NCBI GenBank assembly: GCA_964652155.1
Contig: CAZZBK010000055.1
Span: 1 to 34,254 of the forward strand
From: CAZZBK01 sp964652155
GTDB taxonomy: Bacteria > Planctomycetota > Planctomycetia > Pirellulales > PNKZ01
Reading direction: 5' to 3'
DNA length: 34,254 nt
The position numbers were made by a program, and so were the translations under genes. Every line of letters starts with the position of its first letter. Position 1 is the first letter of the stretch. The notes below the pieces were generated by a model that saw only the letters and a program-made list of their open reading frames with translations, was not told where the DNA came from and did not search any database. Positions 16,285-24,124 of this stretch are shown piece after piece.

Positions 16285-18507
16285 ATGACCACCCCTCACG
16301 AACGCGACGCGCAAGCCTTGGCCCTGGCCACGGCCGCGTCGCGCGCACAAAGCGCGAATCGCCACGCGGACGCGGTCGAGTTGTATCGCCAGGCGCTCAC
16401 CATCGAGCCGCACTGGCCCGAGGCCTGCGTGAACCTGGGCACCGCGCTGCAAAGCCTGCAACGGTTCGACGAGGCGCTCGTGGCCTTCGAGAGCGCGCTG
16501 CGCGAGCGGCCGGAGTTCGCCGAGGCCGAGAACAACCGGGGCAACACGCTCAAATCGCTCGGCCGGCTCGACGAGGCGCTGGCGGCATTCGAGCGCGCGA
16601 TTGAATTGCAACCGCAGTTCGCCACGGCCGAGTTCAACCGGGCGAACACGCTGCAATCGCTCGGTCAACTTGAGGCAGCCGTCAATGCGTTTCGTCGCGC
16701 GCTCGAGTTACGGCCGAACTACGCCAAGTGCGCCAACAATTTGGGAAACGTGCTCAAGTCGCTTGGCCGGCTCGACGAGGCGCTGGCCGCTTATCGCCAG
16801 GCGCTCCGGATCGAGCCCCACTATGCCAACGCCGAGTACAATCTCGCCACGACGTTGCAAGCCGCGGGCAAGTTGAACGAGGCCATCGACGCCTATCACA
16901 GAGCGCTGGCCAGCGATCCGCAGCATGCTGAAACGATTCGCAATCTGGGAACGGCTCTGCACGCCCTGGGACGCAGCACCGAAGCGATCGAAAACTACCG
17001 CCGCGTGTTAACCTCCGATCCGCACAATCCGCAGGCCGAGAATAATCTCGGCGCGGCGCTGGCCGACCTGGGACGCATGAGCGAAGCGGCCGCCGCGTAC
17101 CTGCGAGCCTTGCAGATCAAACCCGACTTTATTGAAACGCACAGCAATCTCGGCAATGTGTACAAGGACACGGGGCGGCTGGACGAGGCAATCGCCTGTT
17201 ACCACCGCGCGTTGCGACTCGATCCGCAGTTCGTGGCCGCGCACAGCAACCTTGTGTTCTGTCACCAATACCGCGCCGACGCCACGATCGAGCGGCTGAA
17301 CCAAGTCCACGCCGACTGGAACGCGGCGCACTCGGCGCGGTACCGCGTTCAATGGCCCACGCACGACAACGTGAGAGATCCCGAGCGACGCCTGCGGATT
17401 GGCTTGCTCTCGCCCGACTTGGGGCACCATCCGATCGGCTACCTGTTGGCGCGGATCCTCTCGGCCCTTGATCGAGAGGCGTGCGAGATTTACGCCTACT
17501 CGAATCGAGTGCGGAAGGACGAACTGACCGCGCGGCTCGGCAGCCATTGCGCGGTGTGGCACGACGTGGCCGCGTGGAGCGACGAGGAATTGGCTCACCG
17601 CATCCAGGCTGACCGCGTGGATATTGTGCTCGATCTGGCCGGACACACGGCCGGCAATCGCCTGCTCGCGCTAGCCCGCAAGCCCGCCCCGATTCAGGCC
17701 TCGTGGATGGGCTATGTCGGCCCGACGGGAGTCGAGGCGATCGAGTATTTTATCGCCGACTCGGCGCTCGTGAGCGACGAACTCGTCGACCGCTATGAGC
17801 AACGTCCGATCCGGCTCTCGGGCGTGTCGTGCTGTTACGAGTTGCCGCTTGACGCACCCGCGGTGGGACCGTTGCCCGCCCTGGCTAAGAGACCGATCAC
17901 CTTTGGCAGCTTTAACAACCCCGCAAAGGTGACGCCGCAGGTGGTCAAGACCTGGGCCAAGATTCTCGCGCAAGTACCGTCGTCACGGCTGATCATGAAA
18001 TTTCGCGGACTTGGCGATCCCGAAGCGCATGTGCGTTACCAGTCGCTGTTCTTCGACGAGGGGATCGAGCCGTCGCGGATCATGTTGCAAGGGGCGTCGC
18101 CGTTTCGCGAGATGCTCGACCAATATCAGTCACACATCGACATCGCGCTCGACCCGTTTCCGTACAATGGCGGCACGACCACAATGCTCGCGCTGTGGAT
18201 GGGAGTGCCGGTGGTCACGTGCCCGGGCGAGACCGTGGCCGCGCGGCAGTCGTGGGCGGTGCTGCGTGCCTTGGAGTTGCCGGAACTCGCCGCGACCGAC
18301 CTCGACGATTACGTGAGGCGCGCCGTGGCGCTGGCCAACGATCTGCCGCGGCTCGCCGAGCTTCGGGGCTCGTTGCGCGAGCGGTTCCTCGAGTCGCCAC
18401 TGACCGACGGCGCGCGGGTCGCCCGTGACTGGCTCGCGGCATTGCGACAGGTCTGGCGACAGTGGTGTCAGCAACCAGCGAACCGAACCGGCTCAGGTGA
18501 GCGATGA
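16285..18507 (+). CDS. TPR-containing O-GlcNAc transferase-like glycosyltransferase (GT41)
   Basis: About 740 residues. Residues 12-320 are a run of about nine 34-residue TPR units with the usual A..NLG..L..LGR.DEA...Y..AL...P pattern. The C-terminal part (about 368-725) is a GT41 (OGT/SPINDLY-type) catalytic domain. It has the early LLSPDLGHHPIGY segment with adjacent histidines (381-382), DIVLDLAGHTAGNR, ASWMGYVGPTG, FGSFNNPAKVTPQV, and the nucleotide-site region DIALDPFPYNGGTTTMLALWMGVPVVT. Relatives transfer GlcNAc, fucose or other sugars to Ser/Thr of proteins, with the TPR superhelix choosing the substrate. ATG 16285 is used; the upstream open frame runs through the inverted-repeat element and the end of dacB and is not credible. 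The stop overlaps the next gene by four bases. Confidence 0.92.
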   Translation: MTTPHERDAQALALATAASRAQSANRHADAVELYRQALTIEPHWPEACVNLGTALQSLQRFDEALVAFESALRERPEFAEAENNRGNTLKSLGRLDEALAAFERAIELQPQFATAEFNRANTLQSLGQLEAAVNAFRRALELRPNYAKCANNLGNVLKSLGRLDEALAAYRQALRIEPHYANAEYNLATTLQAAGKLNEAIDAYHRALASDPQHAETIRNLGTALHALGRSTEAIENYRRVLTSDPHNPQAENNLGAALADLGRMSEAAAAYLRALQIKPDFIETHSNLGNVYKDTGRLDEAIACYHRALRLDPQFVAAHSNLVFCHQYRADATIERLNQVHADWNAAHSARYRVQWPTHDNVRDPERRLRIGLLSPDLGHHPIGYLLARILSALDREACEIYAYSNRVRKDELTARLGSHCAVWHDVAAWSDEELAHRIQADRVDIVLDLAGHTAGNRLLALARKPAPIQASWMGYVGPTGVEAIEYFIADSALVSDELVDRYEQRPIRLSGVSCCYELPLDAPAVGPLPALAKRPITFGSFNNPAKVTPQVVKTWAKILAQVPSSRLIMKFRGLGDPEAHVRYQSLFFDEGIEPSRIMLQGASPFREMLDQYQSHIDIALDPFPYNGGTTTMLALWMGVPVVTCPGETVAARQSWAVLRALELPELAATDLDDYVRRAVALANDLPRLAELRGSLRERFLESPLTDGARVARDWLAALRQVWRQWCQQPANRTGSGER

Positions 18508-18851
18508 ACGACATGGAACCGATTTACGTATTGATCTCGGCCGCGGATTGGGAACGTGTCCAGCAGCAAGGCGAGTACCGCCCCGCGAGCCTGGCCGCGG
18601 AAGGTTTCATTCACGCCTCGCCGCGCGGTCAGCTTGGTCGCGTGGCCAACAAATTCTATCGCGACGTTGCCGAGTTGCGGCTGCTGCACATCGACCCCAC
18701 TCGCGTGCTCAGCGAAATACGCTCTGAGCCGGCGAAGGGTGGCCTGTACCCGCATATTTATGGGCCGTTGAACGCCGACGCGGTGCTGCGAGTGACCCCG
18801 GTCGCACGCGCCGCGGACGGCACGCTCACACCCGACGTCGGGCTCGACTGA
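18504..18851 (+). CDS. DUF952 family protein
   Basis: A 115-residue cytosolic protein. The hallmarks of DUF952 are visible: the start IYVLISAADWERVQQQGEYRPASL, the GFIHAS motif, and the LYPHIYGPLN ending before VTPV. The function of the family is not established; its fold is thought to resemble ADP-ribosyl-type domains, which I have not verified here. The ATG overlaps the stop of the glycosyltransferase (ATGA), so translation is probably coupled. A second in-frame ATG three codons later is also possible. Confidence 0.85.
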   Translation: MNDMEPIYVLISAADWERVQQQGEYRPASLAAEGFIHASPRGQLGRVANKFYRDVAELRLLHIDPTRVLSEIRSEPAKGGLYPHIYGPLNADAVLRVTPVARAADGTLTPDVGLD

Positions 18852-18967
18852 GCTGGGACAAGGCCCCTACGCCAGGCGGTTTTCCTAGCTGGCAGATTGA
18901 GCCCGTTCGTCTAAAATGGAAGCAAGAGAGAGGCCACCTTTCGCACCGAGGCGTTCGCCGCACATTC

Positions 18968-19642
18968 ATGTCACACGAATGGTATTGCCGACTCGATGCT
19001 CATGAGTTGGGCCCGCTCAGCGCGGCGGCGCTGCGCGAGTTGGCGCGTTCGGGTTGTTTGCGTCCCGAGCACCATGTGCGGCGCGGCTCGCAAGGGGCGT
19101 GGGTCGTGGCGCGACGCGTGAGGAACTTATTCCGCCTGGGGCTCCGCTGGCCCGCGCCGCTCGGGTTCCTCGATCCCCTCGTGCCGGGCCCAACGCCATT
19201 GGCCTGGCGGATGGCTTGCACGCTGGGATTGCTAAGCATCACGGCCGGCTATTGGTCGGCCACACGGAATTTTGTCCCCTCGCAACCGTTGCTCACCAAA
19301 CGATCGACGAGCCCGCAGGGGATCCCCGCGCCGGCGATTACAAAAGCCGCGCCGGTTCCTGTGCCTCCCGCGGCGTTGGTGCAAGCTCCGCCCGTGGTGC
19401 CGGTCGCGGTGACTCGGCCCGTGGCGATGGTGCCATCGGTTGCGAATCCCACGCCGCCGCCGACACCCACCCCGGTCGCGGCCGCCACTCCACCGGTGCC
19501 ACTCGCATCGCCGCGCAAAGGGGGCTTGCTCGACTCGGCCGAACTCGTGCGTGTCAGAGCCCCGGAGAGCAAGAGTCGTCTGTTCGACTCGTCGGCGGTG
19601 AGCAAGGGTCCCACCCCAGCGACGACACCGCAGCCGCAATGA
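18968..19642 (+). CDS. GYF_2 (DUF4339) domain protein with one membrane helix
   Basis: A 224-residue protein. Residues 3-50 (WYCRLDAHELGPLSAAAL, then the ARSGCLRPEHHVRRGSQGAWV part) fit the GYF_2 domain, a likely protein-protein interaction module common in planctomycetes. One hydrophobic helix covers about 78-97. The remaining 120 residues are rich in Pro, Val and Ala and look disordered. The RKGGLLDSAEL and SKSRLFDSS segments near the end are similar to each other. It is 13 bases upstream of the phosphatase gene, so they probably share a transcript. The role is unknown. Confidence 0.75.
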   Translation: MSHEWYCRLDAHELGPLSAAALRELARSGCLRPEHHVRRGSQGAWVVARRVRNLFRLGLRWPAPLGFLDPLVPGPTPLAWRMACTLGLLSITAGYWSATRNFVPSQPLLTKRSTSPQGIPAPAITKAAPVPVPPAALVQAPPVVPVAVTRPVAMVPSVANPTPPPTPTPVAAATPPVPLASPRKGGLLDSAELVRVRAPESKSRLFDSSAVSKGPTPATTPQPQ

Positions 19643-19655
19643 GGACCCTCGGCGG

Positions 19656-20252
19656 ATGACGATACGCGGCGTGATTTTTGATCTCGACGGCACGCTCGTC
19701 GACTCGGGCTTGGATTTCGACGCCATGCGGGTCGAGATGGAATTGCCCGCTGGCTCGAGCATCCTCGAAGCCCTCGATACGATGAGCGAGCCACGAGCGT
19801 CGCGCTGTCGAGCGATTCTCGCCGAGCACGAGCAACTCGGCGTCGAACGCGCGCGACTGATGCACGGCGTGACCGAGTTACTCGCGGCCTTGTACGCGCG
19901 GCAGATCCCCACGGCGATTCTGACCCGCAACAGCCGACAGTCAGCCCTGGCGACGCTCGCGCGACTGAACTTGAGCTTTGAGTTGGTGCTGGCACGCGAG
20001 GACGCGCCAGCCAAGCCCGACCCGGCCGCCATCTGGATGATCTGTCGAGCGTGGCAACTTGAGCCGCGCGAGGTGGCGATCGTGGGGGACTACAAATTCG
20101 ATCTGCAGGCGGGTCGCCGGGCAGGCAGTCGCACGGTGCTGTACACCGCCGGTCGCGAACTACGGCATCTGCCGTGGACCGCCGAGGCCGACGTGTGGCT
20201 GGAATGCTTCACGCGGAGCGAGCCGCTGCTAGCCTTGCTGGCGGAGAGATGA
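19656..20252 (+). CDS. HAD-superfamily phosphatase (phosphoglycolate phosphatase-like)
   Basis: A 198-residue HAD subfamily IA hydrolase with a small helical cap. Motif I is DLDGT (nucleophile Asp9, acid Asp11), motif II has Thr90 in ILTRNS, motif III Lys120 in AKPDP, and motif IV GDYKFD with Asp145 and Asp149. All catalytic residues are present. Relatives dephosphorylate phosphoglycolate, sugar phosphates or pyrophosphate; the substrate is not readable. It is 13 bases downstream of the GYF_2 gene. Confidence 0.9.
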   Translation: MTIRGVIFDLDGTLVDSGLDFDAMRVEMELPAGSSILEALDTMSEPRASRCRAILAEHEQLGVERARLMHGVTELLAALYARQIPTAILTRNSRQSALATLARLNLSFELVLAREDAPAKPDPAAIWMICRAWQLEPREVAIVGDYKFDLQAGRRAGSRTVLYTAGRELRHLPWTAEADVWLECFTRSEPLLALLAER

Positions 20253-20350
20253 AATTTGCCCGCCGAGTGCTCTAGGGGCACCTCGCGTGTCTCGTTACAA
20301 TCCCGCCCCTTGTGTGACTTTTCCAGCGCTGACCGGACAGGGAGGTTCGG

Positions 20351-21430
20351 ATGTTCCAATGGCGGGCGATGCTTGTGACGTGCGGCGGTTTTGGCCTGCT
20401 GGCCTCGACGGCCTGGGGACAATTTGCTCCAAGGGCGAATCCAGCGCCGCCGCCGAGCAAGCCCGTCGCACCCAATTACGCGCCCCCCGCAGGGCCGCCT
20501 CCCGTTCAGTACGCGCCCCCCGCAGCTCAACCACCGGTGGGCGTGGGACCTTACGCGCAGCAGCCAAGCACGGTCGCTCCGGTCCCCGGCGCTGCTCAAC
20601 CACCCATTGCCACGCCCGTCGAGCAGGCCATCCGCCAACCGTTCATTTTAACGATGGCCGAGGAGCAAATCCTCGATGGACTGCTGCGGCAATGGGAGCA
20701 GCATAGCGGCAACGTCAACACGTTCAGCGCGCGCTTTACCTTGTTCGAGTACGATGCCAACTGGGGACCCACGAACGTTCCCAAGCGTAAATGCCTGGGC
20801 GAGATTCGCTACGCCAAGCCTGACAAGGGCTTCTATCAGGTGAGCGACATCCAGAACGCCGGACCGAACGGTGAGTTCACGCCGTCGAAGGACCCGGGCG
20901 AGAAGTGGATCTGCGACGGCAACGCGGTCTTCGAATACAACCCGACGAAGAAGCAGATGATCGAACATCGCTTGCCACCGGAGTTGCGCGGCAAGGCGAT
21001 CAGCGATGGGCCGTTGCCTTTCGTGTTCGGCGTCGAGATGGCGAAGCTCAAGGCCCGCTACTGGCTGCGGATCATCACGCCTCCGGAGCACGCGGCGAAG
21101 AGTGTCTGGCTCGAAGCGTACCCGAAGCAGCGTAGTGACGCGGCGAACTACCAGCGGATCGAGATCATTTTGAACACGCAGGACCTGATGCCGCAGGCGG
21201 TGCAAGTGTTCTTGCCGAACAACCAGCCGTACAAGAAGGTCAGCAATGTGTACATATTTGCCGACATTCGCCGCAATGCGATCCTCGGCCAGTTGGGGAA
21301 CTTCCTGACGGTGTTTGTGCGGCCCGACGTGCCCTTCGGCTGGCAGCATGTCATTGACGATCCGATGGCCGCGCAAGGAGCCAGCTTGCCCAACGCGCCT
21401 GGCAGTCCGCCGGCGGTCATTCGCCAGTGA
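20351..21430 (+). CDS. TIGR03009-type planctomycete secreted protein
   Basis: A 359-residue exported protein. A signal peptide covers about 1-23, followed by a Pro/Ala-rich stretch (27-95). The rest resembles the planctomycete-specific TIGR03009 family, with a strand-rich, LolA-like layout: FSARFTLFEYDANW, GEIRYAKPDKGFYQV, KWICDGNAVFEYNPTKKQ, PLPFVFGVEMAKLKARY and VWLEAYPKQRSDAANYQRIE. The LolA resemblance suggests lipid or lipoprotein handling, but that is inference and the function is unknown. GGGAGG lies five bases before the ATG, so the start is well supported. It converges with the acyltransferase gene across an inverted-repeat element. Confidence 0.8.
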   Translation: MFQWRAMLVTCGGFGLLASTAWGQFAPRANPAPPPSKPVAPNYAPPAGPPPVQYAPPAAQPPVGVGPYAQQPSTVAPVPGAAQPPIATPVEQAIRQPFILTMAEEQILDGLLRQWEQHSGNVNTFSARFTLFEYDANWGPTNVPKRKCLGEIRYAKPDKGFYQVSDIQNAGPNGEFTPSKDPGEKWICDGNAVFEYNPTKKQMIEHRLPPELRGKAISDGPLPFVFGVEMAKLKARYWLRIITPPEHAAKSVWLEAYPKQRSDAANYQRIEIILNTQDLMPQAVQVFLPNNQPYKKVSNVYIFADIRRNAILGQLGNFLTVFVRPDVPFGWQHVIDDPMAAQGASLPNAPGSPPAVIRQ

Positions 21431-21442
21431 TCTTCGTTCGAC

Positions 21443-21537
21443 AGGGTGGCTGGCTTTTTGCGCAGCAACACCCGGCACTCTGAGGCGGTGTCACAGGTGA
21501 TTCGCCGGGGTTTGCTGAGCAAAACACCAGCCACCCT
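21443..21537. repeat. Inverted-repeat element between convergent genes
   Basis: The arms 21443-21476 and 21504-21537 are inverted copies matching at 29 of 34 positions, with a 27-base loop. Each arm begins with AGGGTGGCTGG on its outer end. It starts 12 bases after the stop of the TIGR03009-type gene and ends 22 bases before the end of the convergent acyltransferase gene. It could work as a two-way terminator or be a small mobile element; there is no long T-run on either side. Confidence 0.65.
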
Positions 21538-21559
21538 CGACAGAGACTCGCACACGCAG

Positions 21560-22738
21560 TCATCCGTTCGACGAGGCGATGACGTCAGCGTCCTCGGCAG
21601 CACTCACGCGGTTCGTGCTGGGCGAGTCGGTCCGCTCGGCCTTCCATCGCAGGATCGCTTGCCGCGCGTGTTGCGAGGCCCGATAGGCCAGGAACATGAG
21701 CCGACTCATCGGCCGCGCGGTGGACAGCGCGATGCGCCCCATCGTGTAACGGCCGTTGCTCCAGCGCTGCGTCGCGTCCGACTCGGGCCCCCAGAAGTCA
21801 ATCTGCTGGACGTCACCTTCGTTGCAACAGCGTTCAAATAGCTGCGCGCGTAACAACTGGCTCGGGCTCAACGACGCGAATGATTCGTCGTAGCCGACCT
21901 TGGGCGTGAAATACGCCCCCTTGGCCAGGTAGCCGTACTCGAACGCGATCGGCTCTCCGTTCAGTTCGAGGAACACGAGCCGCAGTTGCCCCCAACGCGC
22001 GAGTTGCTCGGCCTGTTGGATGAAATAGGCGAGCATGCCTGGCGTGCGGATGACACTTGTCCCCTCGCGCCCTTTCCAACTCCGGTCTTCCACGGCGAAC
22101 CCTCGTTCAAGCAGCGGCGCAACTTGCTCGCGCGGCGGGTTGTCGACAACGTGCAGCGTGACCTTGCCGGCCGCATCGGCGCGGCGCTGCGCCTTGCGCA
22201 AATAGCGACGATGATTGCCGCTGGCCTGCGCCATGAACGCGTTCCAATCCCCTGGCAGCGACAATCGCCCCACGCCGTAATGGTCTTGTTCAGCATGCCC
22301 CAGTCCGGCACGATCGACGGCGGCGCGAAACGCGCTCCACCGCGCCGCTTCGAGTTCGACCGGCGTGAGCCGCAGCAGTCCGCAAGGCAAGCGACGCAAT
22401 TGCGTCAGCAGGCCATCCAGGGCCGCCTCGTGTAGGGTGGGATCGACGAGCAGATCGCCGCAGATCGACCACGGATTGTTGGGCAATTCGGCGATCGTCA
22501 CGCCGGGGGCGACACGCCGCTCGACGAGCGGCAACGCGGCCACCAACTCGCGTCCCTGCCGAACCGCCAGGACATGCAGCGCGGCGCGTGGCGCGAAGTG
22601 CTCGCACCACTGCGCGACACTCTCGGCCCGCGACAGAGGCATGCAGCTCGCGCTGCGTTGCCACAGGTCGTCCCAGGCACCGGCCCAGGCACGCAACTGC
22701 TCGCTTGACCGCCAAACTTCGCAGACCAACGCACTCAT
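21560..22738 (-). CDS. GNAT-fold acyltransferase of the CelD/BioF2 type
   Basis: A 392-residue protein with two tandem GNAT-like halves, as in the CelD/BcsL and BioF2/Acetyltransf_6 families. Typical segments are the basic GNHRRYLRKAQRRADAAGKV helix in the middle, then VFLELNGEPIAFEYGYLAKGAYFTPKVGYDESFASLSPSQLLRAQL, where the acyl-CoA site of the second GNAT fold is expected, and QQIDFWGPESDATQRW. Relatives occur in exopolysaccharide and cellulose loci and may acylate sugars or transfer amino acids. It diverges from the sugar-transferase gene with a 323-base gap, which supports a role in envelope glycan synthesis. ATG 22738 is preferred to ATG 22762 because the domain begins right after it. 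Confidence 0.8.
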   Translation of the reverse strand: MSALVCEVWRSSEQLRAWAGAWDDLWQRSASCMPLSRAESVAQWCEHFAPRAALHVLAVRQGRELVAALPLVERRVAPGVTIAELPNNPWSICGDLLVDPTLHEAALDGLLTQLRRLPCGLLRLTPVELEAARWSAFRAAVDRAGLGHAEQDHYGVGRLSLPGDWNAFMAQASGNHRRYLRKAQRRADAAGKVTLHVVDNPPREQVAPLLERGFAVEDRSWKGREGTSVIRTPGMLAYFIQQAEQLARWGQLRLVFLELNGEPIAFEYGYLAKGAYFTPKVGYDESFASLSPSQLLRAQLFERCCNEGDVQQIDFWGPESDATQRWSNGRYTMGRIALSTARPMSRLMFLAYRASQHARQAILRWKAERTDSPSTNRVSAAEDADVIASSNG

Positions 22739-23061
22739 CGAACTACTCCACACATCAGGCACTGTTCGTCAACTGTACCTCACGGCTGACGAGTCTTCTC
22801 GGCAACAACGAGGTATTTTGGCAACACGACCGACGCAACAATGATGCTTTAGGGCAACCGTGTGGAGAGTGCCCCGCGCCCCCTTCGCGCCGCAATTTGG
22901 CGATTAAGTCGTTGAGAAATCGTGCTTTGAGTGGGCGAAGTCCGGCGATCCATCGCGGTCTTTGTTTTCCTGGCATGTCGGTTGCCTTATTGGCAGCCCA
23001 GCACTCGCGCTGGCGAGCGTTTCTGACTTGGCTATTGGACACACCGCGTGGAGGCCCCCCC
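22739..23061. other. Divergent intergenic region before the sugar transferase
   Basis: This 323-base stretch separates the acyltransferase (minus) and sugar-transferase (plus) starts. It contains a sigma-54-like site at 22971-22986 and a GGAGG at 23050-23054 that fits the ATG at 23062. The plus frame is open through most of it, with an in-frame ATG at 22975, but I judge this non-coding leader. I see no other convincing element. Confidence 0.5.
22971..22986 (+). promoter_or_regulatory. Sigma-54 (RpoN)-like -24/-12 site
   Basis: TGGCAT, five bases, then TTGCC: the GG and GC dinucleotides have exactly the spacing of the -24/-12 consensus TGGCAC-N5-TTGCA. Transcription would start roughly 65 bases before the sugar transferase ATG. 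Sigma-54 control of exopolysaccharide sugar-transferase loci is known from PEP-CTERM-type systems, so the position makes sense. One site without an activator gene nearby is only suggestive. Confidence 0.4.
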
Positions 23062-23859
23062 ATGACTGCCACACTCACCACCGCAGTGGCCCCCGACACC
23101 GCGACGCTGGACGTCGCATCGAGCGTGACGAACGACGTGGATCGAGCCCACGGGGGCTCGCCTCCGCCGGCCGGCTATCCGTTTGTCGAACGTCGTCAGC
23201 GGCCGCGGTTCATCGAGCCCGTGTCGAGCAACGCACCGATCGAGCGTGAAGGGAACTTGCAACTGGCGTATCGCGTGCTGAAACGGAGCCTGGATATCGC
23301 GCTCTCGCTGGCGCTGATCGTGGCCTTCGCGCCGATTTTGTTCACGACCTGGCTGGTGCTGATGGTGACCACGCGCGGACGGCCGATCTTTGCTCAACAG
23401 CGGGTCGGGTTGTGCGGCCGACGATTCACGATGTACAAGTTTCGCACGATGCGGTTGGACGCCGAGCGCGTGCGGCATTTGGTGCCGAACGAGAAGGATG
23501 GCCCGGTGTTCAAAAATCGCCGCGACCCGCGCATCACGCGGCTGGGGCGGATGCTCCGTTCGACGAGCATCGACGAACTGCCGCAGTTGTTTAACATCCT
23601 GTTGGGAGACATGGCGCTCGTGGGCCCGCGACCACCGATTCCGCAGGAGGTCGCGAAGTACGAGGCCTGGCAGCGACGGCGGCTCGCGGTCAAGCCGGGC
23701 TTGACGTGCCTGTGGCAAGTGAGCGGGCGCTGCGAGATCGGCTTCGTCGACTGGGTCCGCATGGACATTTGGTACGTCGAGCACCAGAGCCTGCGGACCG
23801 ATGCCTGGCTGATGATCCGCACCCCGCTGAGCGTATTGAGCCGGCGCGGAGCGTATTGA
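23062..23859 (+). CDS. Polyprenyl-phosphate sugar-1-phosphate transferase (WcaJ/PglC-type)
   Basis: A 265-residue bacterial sugar transferase. The first 75 residues are variable. Then come KRSLDIALSLALIVAFAPI, the membrane-inserted helix, the YKFRTMRLDAE motif, RSTSIDELPQLFNILLGDMALVGPRPP with the conserved Asp-Glu pair, and KPGLTCLWQVSGR. It moves a sugar phosphate from a nucleotide sugar to undecaprenyl phosphate at the inner face of the membrane, the first membrane step of exopolysaccharide or capsule synthesis. ATG 23062 has GGAGG seven bases upstream. It heads the row that continues, after a 265-base gap, with the MurE-like, MurF-like and MraY-like genes. The sugar is unknown. Confidence 0.93.
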   Translation: MTATLTTAVAPDTATLDVASSVTNDVDRAHGGSPPPAGYPFVERRQRPRFIEPVSSNAPIEREGNLQLAYRVLKRSLDIALSLALIVAFAPILFTTWLVLMVTTRGRPIFAQQRVGLCGRRFTMYKFRTMRLDAERVRHLVPNEKDGPVFKNRRDPRITRLGRMLRSTSIDELPQLFNILLGDMALVGPRPPIPQEVAKYEAWQRRRLAVKPGLTCLWQVSGRCEIGFVDWVRMDIWYVEHQSLRTDAWLMIRTPLSVLSRRGAY

Positions 23860-24124
23860 GTTTTTAGCGTCATACGCGGGTCCATTGAGCATGCTGGCGC
23901 GTCCTTCGCAAGCTGCTGTCAGGCGAGTTGTTCGCGTCGCGTTGAACACGCCTTGACACAAACGGCGGAAGTGGCGAACATCCCCCCGCCTTTCAACGAT
24001 CAAGGACCGATCACCTGCCTTGAGCCGCTCGGCTGCCCAGCACGGCAATCCCCTTCGTGGCTCACAGGCCCCAATCACGGCTACTCACATACGAACCACC
24101 AGACAGGCATGGAGGCCTGTTGCC

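Noticed and set aside
22588..23061. Longer start of the sugar transferase
   Set aside because: It would overlap the divergent acyltransferase gene; ATG 23062 has a good ribosome binding site.
23953..23981. TTGACA box as a promoter of the MurE-like gene
   Set aside because: The -35 is perfect, but the matching -10 (GAACAT) at 17 bases is poor.
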